Shown: one piece after another, positions 41,708-49,210 of the stretch
How the letters are laid out: every line of letters begins with the position of its first letter
Numbering within the stretch: position 1 is the first letter of the stretch
Assembly: GCF_003086775.1 (NCBI RefSeq)
Contig: NZ_CP026001.1
Coordinates: 248,001 to 312,000, forward strand
DNA from: Stenotrophomonas sp. ZAC14D1_NAIMI4_1
Lineage (GTDB): Bacteria > Pseudomonadota > Gammaproteobacteria > Xanthomonadales > Xanthomonadaceae
Reading direction: 5' to 3'
DNA: 64,000 bases
Position numbers and translations under genes: made by a program
The notes under the pieces: generated by a model
Database searches by the model: none
What the model saw: the letters and a program-made list of their open reading frames with translations, nothing else
Told to the model about the DNA's origin: nothing

Positions 41708-41962
41708 ATGGCCTACCCCCGATCGTCCCGCTGGAAGCTGCACGCCCGCAGCACGCCGTTTGTCTTCGCCTTCTTCATGGCCGGCCTGATGGCGCTGCTG
41801 ATGTGCCTGGTCATCACCGCCGCCAACGCCGGGCTGGGCAGCGGCTATCTGGCGCGGGTGATGGCCGCCTACCAGATGGCCATGCCAGTCGCGTTCTGCG
41901 GCGTGCTGCTGGTGCGCCCGCTGGTGGTGCGGCTGGTGGCGTTGACGGTGCATCCGCGCTGA
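41708..41962 (+). CDS. DUF2798 small membrane protein
   Basis: 84 residues with two membrane segments: FVFAFFMAGLMALLMCLVIT and AMPVAFCGVLLVRPLVVRLV, joined by a loop with AANAGLGSGYLARVMAAYQM. This is the DUF2798 pattern. Its function is unknown. It is divergent from a LysR gene, an arrangement I recall for this family in other proteobacteria. No clear ribosome binding site is seen before the ATG. Confidence 0.78.
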   Translation: MAYPRSSRWKLHARSTPFVFAFFMAGLMALLMCLVITAANAGLGSGYLARVMAAYQMAMPVAFCGVLLVRPLVVRLVALTVHPR

Positions 41963-42010
41963 AGATCGGTTGCATCTGACAGCATTGTGCATCGCGGCAG
42001 GGTGCTGCCC

Positions 42011-42016
42011 TACACT
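42011..42016 (+). promoter_or_regulatory. -10-like TACACT placed for a leaderless purU mRNA
   Basis: TACACT ends six bases before the ATG at 42023. This supports the shorter start and leaves no room for a ribosome binding site. Confidence 0.55.
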
Positions 42017-42022
42017 CGGGCG

Positions 42023-42874
42023 ATGCGCCCCGATTCCATTCTTACCCTGTCCTGCCCCGACCGCACCGGTATCGTCTACCGCGTCTCGGGGCTGTTGTTC
42101 GACCACGGCTGCAACATCCTCGACGCCCAGCAGTTCGGCGATGAGGAGAGCGGCCGCTTCTTCCTGCGCGTGCATTTCGACCGCGACGCCAGCCTGCCGC
42201 TCGACACCGTGCACGCGGCGATGGCTGCACTGGCCGCCGACTACGGCATGGACTGGCAGCTGCATGACGGTCGCCGCCGCGCGCGCCTGCTGGTGCTGGT
42301 CAGCAAGCAGGGCCATTGCCTGAACGATCTGCTGTTCCGCGCCCACAGCGGGCAGCTGAAAGTGGACATCGCTGCGGTGGCATCGAATCACGCCGATTTC
42401 GCGCCGCTGGCCGCGTCCTACCAGGTGCCGTTCCACCATCTGCCGGTAAACGCCGAAACGCGCGCCATGCAGGAACAGCAGATCATCGACCTGGTCGAGC
42501 GCGAGCGCATCGACCTGGTAGTGCTGGCGCGCTACATGCAGATCCTCTCGCCCACGCTGTGCCGCGCCCTGGCCGGCCGCGCGATCAACATCCACCACAG
42601 CTTCCTGCCCAGCTTCAAGGGCGCGCAGCCGTACCACCAGGCGCACGCGCGCGGGGTCAAGATCATCGGCGCCACCGCGCACTACGTCACCGAGGATCTG
42701 GACGAAGGCCCGATCATCGAACAGGACGTGGCCCGCGTGGACCACGCCATGGCACCGCGCGAACTGGTGCGGCTGGGCAGCGATACCGAATCGCAGGTGC
42801 TGGCGCGCGCCGTGCGCCGGCACGTGGAGCACCGCATCCTGCTCAACGGGCACCGCACGGTGGTGTTCCGGTAA
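42023..42874 (+). CDS. purU: Formyltetrahydrofolate deformylase
   Basis: 283 residues. An N-terminal ACT domain (LTLSCPDRTGIVYRVSGLLF) senses amino acids such as glycine or methionine in known PurU proteins. The catalytic domain follows, with INIHHSFLPSFKGAQPYHQA and the aspartate in AHYVTEDLDEGPIIEQDVAR. It hydrolyses 10-formyl-THF to THF and formate, supplying formate to PurT and balancing one-carbon pools. TACACT six bases before the ATG at 42023 points to a leaderless mRNA and argues against the in-frame start at 41987. Confidence 0.95.
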   Translation: MRPDSILTLSCPDRTGIVYRVSGLLFDHGCNILDAQQFGDEESGRFFLRVHFDRDASLPLDTVHAAMAALAADYGMDWQLHDGRRRARLLVLVSKQGHCLNDLLFRAHSGQLKVDIAAVASNHADFAPLAASYQVPFHHLPVNAETRAMQEQQIIDLVERERIDLVVLARYMQILSPTLCRALAGRAINIHHSFLPSFKGAQPYHQAHARGVKIIGATAHYVTEDLDEGPIIEQDVARVDHAMAPRELVRLGSDTESQVLARAVRRHVEHRILLNGHRTVVFR

Positions 42875-42907
42875 TCGTCCATCCCGCGCCACCACGGGTG
42901 CTATCCG

Positions 42908-42972
42908 GTAGTGCCGGCCGCTGGCCGGCAACTGCAGGGATCCCGAGGTTGCCGGCCAGCGGCCGGCACTAC
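42908..42972. repeat. Inverted pair of SMAG-type REPs
   Basis: GTAGTGCCGGCCGCTGGCCG and the inverse ending GGCCGGCACTAC lie between the convergent purU and pncA genes. Confidence 0.88.
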
Positions 42973-42981
42973 CGTTCCGGG

Positions 42982-43608
42982 TCAGACGATCGCAATCCCT
43001 GCCTTGCCCAGCGCCTCACGCACCATCGCGTCGTTGGCTTCGGTCACCGGCCGGGTCAGCTCCCACAGGAACTTCACCCGGAAGCCGGATTTCACCGCGT
43101 CCTGTGCGCTCCACAGCACGCAGTAATCGCGCGCCAGGCCGCACACGTGCACCTCGCGGATGCGGCGCTCATGCAGCCAGCCGGCCAGGCCGGTCGGTGG
43201 GCGTTCGCCCTCCGGGCCGTGGTTCTCGCGGAACGCACTGTACGAATCCACCTGCTGGCGGGTGCCCTTGCGCAGGATCAGGTCGGCCACGGTCCAGTCC
43301 ACGCCCGGGTGCAGCGCGGCGCCGTCGCTGCCCTGCACGCAGTGGTCCGGCCACAGGGTCTGCGGCTGCGCGTGCAGCAGGATGCTTTCGAACGGACGCG
43401 TGCCCGGGTGCTGGCTGGCGAACGAAGCATGGTTGGCCGGGTGCCAGTCCTGGGTGGCCACCACCGTGCGGTAGTGGCGCTGTGCCAGCAGCTCGGCAAT
43501 CGGCGCCACCAGCGCGTCACCCTGGTCGCAGGCCAATGCGCCACCGGGCATGAAGTCCGGCTGCAGGTCGATCACCAGCAGGGCGACATCGGCGGGCAGG
43601 GCGGTCAT
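42982..43608 (-). CDS. pncA: Nicotinamidase
   Basis: 208 residues of isochorismatase fold. The catalytic triad regions are visible: the aspartate in LLVIDLQPDFMPGGALA, the lysine in ILRKGTRQQVDSYSAF and the cysteine in VCGLARDYCVLWSAQDA. The metal-binding residues lie in ATQDWHPANHASF. It hydrolyses nicotinamide to nicotinate for NAD salvage; the family also acts on pyrazinamide. queH lies 56 bases upstream on the same strand, so the two may share the riboswitch-controlled transcript. The ATG at 43608 is preferred to an upstream frame. Confidence 0.94.
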   Translation of the reverse strand: MTALPADVALLVIDLQPDFMPGGALACDQGDALVAPIAELLAQRHYRTVVATQDWHPANHASFASQHPGTRPFESILLHAQPQTLWPDHCVQGSDGAALHPGVDWTVADLILRKGTRQQVDSYSAFRENHGPEGERPPTGLAGWLHERRIREVHVCGLARDYCVLWSAQDAVKSGFRVKFLWELTRPVTEANDAMVREALGKAGIAIV

Positions 43609-43664
43609 GGCAGGGTCCAGCACAGCAGAAGGGGCGACCAGCGTGGCCGCCCCCTGCGCGCACG

Positions 43665-44336
43665 TCAATCGCCCTGCGGCGTTTCAGCATCCTGGCCGTA
43701 GTACAGCAGGCCGATCTTGATGCGCTCGCGGCCGGTTTCGCGGCGGTGGCGGTTGGCATCGCGCAGCGAGTACACGCAGCCGCAGTACTCCTGCTGGTAG
43801 AACTGCTCGCGCTTGCTGATTTCCACCATGCGGCTGGCACCGCCACCCTTGCGCCAGTTGTAATCCCAGTACTGCAGGCCTTCGTAGCGCGACGCGGCGC
43901 GGATGCCGCAGTCGTTGATCTGCGCCATGTTCTTCCAGCGCGAAATGCCCAGCGACGAACTGATGGTGTCGTAGCCGTGCTCATGCGCGTACAGCGCGGT
44001 GCGCTCGAAACGCATGTCGAAGCACATCGTGCAGCGGATGCCGCGCTCGGGCTCGTTTTCCATGCCGCGCGCACGGCTGAACCAGTTGTCGGTGTCGTAG
44101 TCGCAATCGATGAAGGGAATGCCGTGCTGCTCGGCGAAGCGGATGTTCTCCTGCTTGCGCAGCTCGTACTCCTTCACCGGGTGGATGTTGGGGTTGTAGA
44201 AGAAGATCGCGTAGTCGATCCCGGAGGCAGTGATCGCCTCCATCACTTCACCCGAGCAGGGCGCGCAGCACGAATGCAGCAGCAGGCGCTTGCCGTCGGC
44301 GGGCAGGGACAGGTCGGGGCGTTGGAACTCGGTCAT
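43665..44336 (-). CDS. queH: Epoxyqueuosine reductase QueH (cobalamin-independent)
   Basis: 223 residues. The QueH (DUF208) cysteines are visible: [18 protein letters not shown] near the N-terminus, [20 protein letters not shown] in the middle and [16 protein letters not shown] near the end, the pattern of a metal-binding enzyme. [20 protein letters not shown] is also characteristic. It performs the last step of queuosine synthesis on tRNA, replacing the cobalamin-dependent QueG. The start is the ATG at 44336; an ATG four codons upstream is possible. Upstream, on the same strand, is a cobalamin riboswitch (44494-44694), which would switch this gene off when cobalamin is plentiful. Confidence 0.94.
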   Translation of the reverse strand: MTEFQRPDLSLPADGKRLLLHSCCAPCSGEVMEAITASGIDYAIFFYNPNIHPVKEYELRKQENIRFAEQHGIPFIDCDYDTDNWFSRARGMENEPERGIRCTMCFDMRFERTALYAHEHGYDTISSSLGISRWKNMAQINDCGIRAASRYEGLQYWDYNWRKGGGASRMVEISKREQFYQQEYCGCVYSLRDANRHRRETGRERIKIGLLYYGQDAETPQGD

Positions 44337-44493
44337 CGTCGGGTGCATCTGGGCGTGGGCAACGGGTCTGGCCGGAAACCGTGAACAGGACGCGCGCGGC
44401 CACCCCGCCTGCACGCGCAGGACGAAGACGGCCCCGGCAACCTCCCCGCGGAGATTCCAGGTCGAGTCAGGGGACGGTCGTGTCCCCCGGCCG

Positions 44494-44694
44494 GGGCCGG
44501 TATTCGGGCTGATGGACACGGGCCGCAGCCCACCTACTACCTGCCGCTTCCCAGGCGCGAGCCCAGTGCTGTTGGCAGGATTCGTTTCCATTCACCGCTG
44601 CGGGGCAGCTCCGGAATGGGCGCGCGAGGCGCCTTCACCGGATTCCCATTCAAATCCCTGCCGTTGTCGCAACGACGGCAGGGATACCTTCGGC
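44494..44694 (-). promoter_or_regulatory. Cobalamin riboswitch in the queH leader
   Basis: Read on the minus strand, the conserved parts occur in the right order: a hairpin CCTGCCGT...ACGGCAGG, then GGGAATCCGGTG, then CCGGAGCTGCCCCGCAGCGG, then CACTGGG..CTGGGAAGCGGC, and the B12 box CAGCCCGAATACCGGCC at the 3' end. GGTAT (44684-44688) pairs with ATACC near the 3' end to close the P1 stem. A 9-base inverted repeat (44430-44438 with 44490-44498) overlaps the P1 strand and may be the expression platform; no T run follows, so the mechanism is open. The queH start lies about 160 bases downstream. Confidence 0.9.
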
Positions 44695-44792
44695 GTGCCC
44701 ACGGTGGACGCGATGCCTGCGCCGGTCAAGGGGAGTACGTCCACTTGCCCACTCGATCCACGCCATGCGCGGATGACTTCCGCGCACGGCAC

Positions 44793-44822
44793 GGATCGTG
44801 CCGACCAACGGTCGGCACCCAC
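44793..44822. repeat. GTGCCGACC-type REP before the patatin gene
   Basis: GTGCCGACCAACGGTCGGCA followed by CCCACC. The region from 44700 to 44959 holds no gene apart from this repeat. Confidence 0.75.
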
Positions 44823-44959
44823 CGGAGCGGCGGATGCCCTCCGACGCAGTCCTGCCTTGCCCTTCCGTGGGCGGGTTCTCAGGCGGTGAGAAGCCTTCGC
44901 GTCATACTGCATCCGTAGCGTCGGGTGGCATCTCAGGCACAGTCAGCGGGGGCAGGGTA

Positions 44960-46834
44960 GTGGCAGACAAGTACTGCGATCTGGTCATGAAGGGCGGCAT
45001 CACCAGCGGCATCGTGTACCCCAATGCGGTACTGGCGCTGGCCCGCGATTACCGGTTCAAGAGCATCGGTGGCACCTCGGCCGGCGCCATTGCGGCGGCG
45101 GTGGCGGCAGCGGCAGCGTATGGCGATCGCCGCCAGCAGGCGGGTGAGCACCTGGCCGACGGCACCGGTTACGGCGGCCTGTCCGCGGTGTCAGCGCAGT
45201 TGTCGCGGCGCGGCTTCATCTACAGCCTGTTCCAGCCGGCACGCGGCGCGCGGGCGGCCTACCGGCTGCTGGTGGCGCTGACCGGCGGCTACGGGTGGCC
45301 GCGCAAGCTGTTGTGCCTGGCGGTGGCCGTGTTCGAGATCGCCCCGCTGGAAGTGCTGGTGTCGCTGGCGCTGCTGCTGGGCCTGGGCTGGTGGGGCGGT
45401 GGCTGGAGCGGCGTGGCCGCCACCCTGCTCCCTTCGCTGCTGTGTGCCTATGGCGCCGGCGTGGCCGGTGCCGCGCTGCGGGTGGCGCGGGTGGCACGGC
45501 GCAACCTGCTGGGCCTGTGCAGCGGCCTGGGCCGCGATGCACGCAAGCCGGCACTGACCGAATGGCTGCACCAGAGCCTGCAGGAGCTGTCCGGCAAGCC
45601 GCTGGACGCACCGCTCACCTTTGCCGATCTGCACGATGCACCGCGCTATGCCGGCGAGCCGGAGAGCCCGCATGCCATCAGCCTGCAGATGATCACCACC
45701 TGCGTGTCGCACAACGAACCGCGCACGCTGCCGCTGGGCGGTGCGCAGTTCTGGTTCCTGCGCGAGGAATTCGAGCAGCTGTTCCCGGCCAGCGTGGTGC
45801 AGTGGCTGGTCGACCACGCCGGCACGCCGGTGGATGTGGAAGGGCGGCAGTACTACCACCTGCCACAGGGCCCGCAGCTGCCGGTACTGGTGGCCACCCG
45901 GATGAGCCTGAGCTTCCCGCTGCTGATCAGTGCGGTGCCGCTGCATGAGCCGGCGCGCCGCGAGCGCCGCTGCGCGCCGTCACCGGCCACCCCTGATGCC
46001 GAGCACAACGTGGCCGACAGCATGGAAGGCCTGACCAGTGCCGGCCAGTCCTGCGGGCCGGTCATCACCGCGTTCCGCATCTGCTGGTTCTCCGATGGTG
46101 GCATCAGCAGCAACTTCCCCATCCACCTGTTCGATGCGGCAATGCCGCGCTGGCCGACCTTCGCCATCAACCTGGTCTACCCGCAGCATGCCGAGGATGT
46201 CAGCCATGGCACCACCGGCCAGCAGGCGCTGGAGCGCGCCGTGGTGCTACCCACCGAGAACCGCCACGGCTGGCAGCGCCATTACCAGTCCATCGCCACG
46301 CCGCTGGCCGCCGCCGAGCTGGGCCGTTTCCTGTTTGCGGTGGTGGCCACCATGCAGAACTGGCGCGACCTGCTGCAGGCACGCGCACCGGGCTACCGCG
46401 ACCGCATCGTTCACGTGAGCCTGCAGGGCGACGAAGGGGGCATGAACCTGGACATGCCGCAGGAGGTGCTGAGCCGCATCGCCGACAAGGGCAGCCTGGC
46501 CGGCGCACGCTTCTGCGCGTTCTCGTTCGATAACCACTACTGGATCCGCTGGCGCAACCTCGCTTCGGCCTACCAGCGCTACACGCTGGAAGTGGCGCGT
46601 ACCGATGACCCGGCGCAGCAGGTACTGGCCTACCGCGCGGCGTATTCCATCGTCGCCAATGGTGAGCCGGTGGCGCCGTCGTACAAGCTGGGTTCGGAAG
46701 ACAAGCGTCGCGGATCGCAGCAGTTGTGGGCGCAGATGGTGGAGCAGGGCCGCACGTGGGAAGACCTGGGTCCGGACCTGACCGACGGTGCACCGCGTCC
46801 GCTGCCGCAGATGAAGGTCACGCCGATCTACTGA
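44960..46834 (+). CDS. Patatin-like phospholipase with internal membrane segments
   Basis: 624 residues from a GTG with GGGGGCAGGG upstream. The catalytic dyad is Ser40 in the GxSxG elbow GGTSAGAIAAAV and Asp379 in the DGG box SDGGISSNFP. The oxyanion glycines are in VMKGGITSGIVYPNAV. Unlike simple patatins it carries two hydrophobic segments near residues 110-180 (VFEIAPLEVLVSLALLLGLG and SGVAATLLPSLLCAYGAGVA), so it may be membrane-bound. The C-terminal ~200 residues are not recognised. Hydrolysis of membrane lipids is likely; whether the target is self or foreign is unknown. A short hypothetical gene follows after 43 bases. Confidence 0.82.
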   Translation: MADKYCDLVMKGGITSGIVYPNAVLALARDYRFKSIGGTSAGAIAAAVAAAAAYGDRRQQAGEHLADGTGYGGLSAVSAQLSRRGFIYSLFQPARGARAAYRLLVALTGGYGWPRKLLCLAVAVFEIAPLEVLVSLALLLGLGWWGGGWSGVAATLLPSLLCAYGAGVAGAALRVARVARRNLLGLCSGLGRDARKPALTEWLHQSLQELSGKPLDAPLTFADLHDAPRYAGEPESPHAISLQMITTCVSHNEPRTLPLGGAQFWFLREEFEQLFPASVVQWLVDHAGTPVDVEGRQYYHLPQGPQLPVLVATRMSLSFPLLISAVPLHEPARRERRCAPSPATPDAEHNVADSMEGLTSAGQSCGPVITAFRICWFSDGGISSNFPIHLFDAAMPRWPTFAINLVYPQHAEDVSHGTTGQQALERAVVLPTENRHGWQRHYQSIATPLAAAELGRFLFAVVATMQNWRDLLQARAPGYRDRIVHVSLQGDEGGMNLDMPQEVLSRIADKGSLAGARFCAFSFDNHYWIRWRNLASAYQRYTLEVARTDDPAQQVLAYRAAYSIVANGEPVAPSYKLGSEDKRRGSQQLWAQMVEQGRTWEDLGPDLTDGAPRPLPQMKVTPIY

Positions 46835-46844
46835 CCGCGATGGA

Positions 46845-46850
46845 TACAAT
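46845..46850 (+). promoter_or_regulatory. -10-like TACAAT upstream of the 145-residue gene
   Basis: TACAAT lies 11 bases after the patatin stop and 27 bases before the next ATG, suggesting that the downstream gene has its own promoter. No clear -35 is seen. Confidence 0.45.
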
Positions 46851-46877
46851 CGCGGCCCCCACTGCAAGGAACGCTTC

Positions 46878-47315
46878 ATGTCCTCCCGCCAACACCTGCT
46901 GGACCTGCTGGAACGACTCGATGCCCGCGATCCGGACCACCTGCCGGTGGTGCCGCTGGCCGCGTATTTCGAAGGCAACGATTTCGAAGAGTGCATCGCA
47001 CCGAACCAGTGGGGTTACGGCCGCCCGCCGATTGCCGAGCTGTACGCACGCCTGGCCGCGATAGCCGCGAAACCCGAAGTGGAAGGTGTCTACGTGGGCC
47101 TGCACCAGGACTGGGGCAGTGCACTGGAAGACGACAGCGAATGGCCGGCCGCGGAAAACGTGCACGTACTGACCCGCGCCGACGCCGCAACCGTGGAAGG
47201 CTGGTTGCAGGGACTGGAGTGCGACGGCGTTGGTGAAGGCTGGCCGTATGGGCAGCACATCGATGCACCCGTGCCCTCCGCAGGCCATCGCGTATTGACC
47301 GTGTTCTGGGACTAA
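46878..47315 (+). CDS. Hypothetical acidic protein
   Basis: 145 residues; AAGGAA lies seven bases before the ATG. The protein is acidic and soluble, with no signal peptide or membrane helix. Visible features are LLDLLERLDARDPDHLPVVP at the start, an aromatic stretch NQWGYGRPPIAELYARLAAI and a C-terminal RVLTVFWD. I do not recognise the family. Being small and acidic and lying behind a membrane lipase, it could be an immunity partner, but a TACAAT of its own argues that it is expressed separately. No function is claimed. Confidence 0.6.
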   Translation: MSSRQHLLDLLERLDARDPDHLPVVPLAAYFEGNDFEECIAPNQWGYGRPPIAELYARLAAIAAKPEVEGVYVGLHQDWGSALEDDSEWPAAENVHVLTRADAATVEGWLQGLECDGVGEGWPYGQHIDAPVPSAGHRVLTVFWD

Positions 47316-47317
47316 AA

Positions 47318-47497
47318 CCTGCCAACCAAGGTTGGCACCTACCAGAGCGACTTTCCGGATGGGGTCAGAGCCCGTCGCGTCGCAACGGGATCCGACCCCG
47401 TGCCGACCAACGGTCGGCACCTACCAGTAGAGCCACGCCACGCGTGGATGCATTTCGCGCACGGCCAGAGCGTGCCGACCAACGGTCGGCACCCACC
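47318..47497. repeat. Cluster of REPs and the GGGTCAGAGCCC unit
   Basis: The cluster contains a TGCCAACCAAGGTTGGCACC palindrome (near 47318-47343), the GGGGTCAGAGCCC...GGATCCGACCCC hairpin joined to GTGCCGACCAACGGTCGGCA (47358-47421), a GTAGAGCCACGCCACGCGTG segment, and a further GTGCCGACC copy (47472-47497). The order resembles the cluster at 11.1 kb. No gene is seen in 47316-47728. Confidence 0.8.
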
Positions 47498-47520
47498 ATC
47501 AGCATCAGCATCAGCATCAG
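47497..47520. repeat. Tandem repeat of CATCAG, four copies
   Basis: Four exact CATCAG units lie just before the second long hairpin element. Such a tract could change copy number by slippage. Confidence 0.85.
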
Positions 47521-47540
47521 GTTCCAACAGCCCGCGGGAA

Positions 47541-47670
47541 ACTGTCGAAGGCGGGGTGGGTCCGGTTGAGGGGGTGTGAGCGGCATGGATGCCGCGACCA
47601 AGCCCCCATGGACGGGTTTACGGCGTCCCCCTCAACCGGACCCACCCCGCCAACCCACGGATAGCCAGCT
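47541..47670. repeat. Long hairpin element, copy 2 (conserved core, different arms)
   Basis: Arms at 47550-47574 and 47627-47651 pair perfectly over 25 bases. The core keeps GCGGCATGGATGCCGC as a small hairpin and AGCCCCCATGGACGGGTTTA after it. Flanks ACTGTC and CACGGATAGCC match copy 1 at 11181-11310, while the arm sequences differ. Confidence 0.82.
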
Positions 47671-47728
47671 TTTGACGTTGCCGTCGCCGTTGATTCGGCA
47701 GGTGCAGGGCGCAGCCCTGCAAAAACCC

Positions 47729-49096
47729 CTACCTTCCCGGCAACTGCGCGAACGCGCGCTGCATGCAGTCCTCGCGCGGGCACACCCGGCAACCCGGGCC
47801 GATCGACACCGAGTTGCCCGGGCTCTGCACATCCAGCCCAAGCGAATACACCAACCGCTCGGCATGCTGCAGGTCGCACCCCAGCGCCACTGCAAACGTC
47901 TTGCGCGGCTGCCCATGGCCCACCGGGCCACTGCTGACCTGCCGCGCCAGCCAGAAGTGCCGTCGCCCATCGGGCATGCGCGCGGTCTGGGTCAGGATGC
48001 GCCCCGGCTGGTTGAACGCCTCGTAGACGATCCACAGCGGGCACGACCCACCCACCTGTGAGAAATGGAAATCGGTGGCCGAATGGCGCTTGGACACATT
48101 GCCCGCACGGTCCACGCGGATGAAGAAGAACGGCAGCCCCGGCGCACTGCGCCGCGCCAGCGTGCTCAGCCGATGACACACCGCCTCGAAGCCCACGCCG
48201 AACTGATGCGCCAGCAGTTCGATGTCGTAGCTGCTGGCCTCGGCCGCACGCAGGAAGCGCATGTACGGCATCACCAGCGCGCCGGCGAAATAGTTGGAAA
48301 GACCGATCCGCGCCTGCGCGATGCGCGCCTCGTCGTGGAAGCCCGCGCGCGCGATCACCGCATCGATCTGCGGCAGGTAGCCGTGCAGGGCCAGCTCGGC
48401 GGCCATCTGGAACGCCTGCTGGCCCGGCTCCAGGTAATCGGGCAGCCACAGCCGTCGCGCCCCGGCATCGAACTGGCGCTTCTCGCGCCCGGCCTGCAGC
48501 GCGGCCACTTCCACCAGCACGCCGTGGCGGTCGGCCAGCAGCTGGCGCAGGCGCGGCGCCACGTGCCCGGGTGACAGTCCCCACTCGGCGAACAGGCGCT
48601 CGGCCAGTTCGTCCAGCTCGGGGATGTGGTTGTGCATGCGGTTGAAGAACTCGCGCACCTGGTCGCCGGCGGGCAGGGTACTGCCGGCCTCGGGCTCGCC
48701 CAGCTGGAACTCCAGCGCGGCGGCGTGCTCGCGCAGGGCCAGGTGGCGGCGATGCAGGTCCAGCAGGGCGCGGCTGACCTGTGGCAGGTTGCCGGCCAGC
48801 GCCCGCAGCTCGGTCGCGCTCACCTCCGCCAGGCCGAGGTCGCGCAGGGTCTCGCCCAGCGCCTCCTGCAACGCGGCGGGCTCATCATCGTCGAACAGGG
48901 CCGAAACGTCGCCCAACACCTCGCCCAGCTTCTTCTGCACGGCCGGGGTCAGCGGGCGCTTGTTGCGCTCGATCTGGTTCAGGTAACTGGCCGACAGGCC
49001 CAGGGCACGTGCCAGGTCCACCTGGCTGTAGCCGCGCTGTTCGCGCAGGCGCAGCAGGCGCAGGCCCAGCTGGCGTTGTGAAGGCTGGAAATTCAC
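47729..49096 (-). CDS. XRE-family regulator with DUF2083 (short-chain fatty acyl-CoA regulator type)
   Basis: 455 residues from a GTG. An XRE helix-turn-helix occupies roughly residues 8-62 (LRLLRLREQRGYSQVDLARA, then LSASYLNQIERNKRPLTP). A middle IrrE/ImmA-like peptidase-fold region follows (ALHGYLPQIDAVIARAGFHD), and the C-terminal domain has conserved cysteines in GCRVCPREDCMQRAFAQ. This architecture is that of the ScfR/RamB/MccR group, which sense short-chain acyl-CoAs. It is divergent from the mms valine operon with a 114-base gap containing palindromes, so it probably controls it. Confidence 0.86.
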   Translation of the reverse strand: MNFQPSQRQLGLRLLRLREQRGYSQVDLARALGLSASYLNQIERNKRPLTPAVQKKLGEVLGDVSALFDDDEPAALQEALGETLRDLGLAEVSATELRALAGNLPQVSRALLDLHRRHLALREHAAALEFQLGEPEAGSTLPAGDQVREFFNRMHNHIPELDELAERLFAEWGLSPGHVAPRLRQLLADRHGVLVEVAALQAGREKRQFDAGARRLWLPDYLEPGQQAFQMAAELALHGYLPQIDAVIARAGFHDEARIAQARIGLSNYFAGALVMPYMRFLRAAEASSYDIELLAHQFGVGFEAVCHRLSTLARRSAPGLPFFFIRVDRAGNVSKRHSATDFHFSQVGGSCPLWIVYEAFNQPGRILTQTARMPDGRRHFWLARQVSSGPVGHGQPRKTFAVALGCDLQHAERLVYSLGLDVQSPGNSVSIGPGCRVCPREDCMQRAFAQLPGR

Positions 49097-49131
49097 AGAA
49101 TTAACATGAATCGTCTGGCGTGTTGGCCAGA
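49091..49131. promoter_or_regulatory. Candidate operators in the regulator-mmsA gap
   Basis: TCTGGC-N6-GCCAGA (49114-49131) is a perfect palindrome. ATTCA and TGAAT (49091-49095 and 49107-49111) form a second, looser inverted pair overlapping the start of the regulator gene. One or both may bind the divergent XRE regulator. Confidence 0.5.
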
Positions 49132-49210
49132 TTAAGCGGATTCAGGCCGGAAATCGAGGAGGGTGATGTGAATAATGCCAAGCATCTTTCGAGCCAGTGG
49201 GATTGTCGTC

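Noticed and set aside
44337..44591. N-terminal extension of queH by 85 codons
   Set aside because: The extension runs through the riboswitch 3' half and its platform; normal QueH length is reached from 44336.
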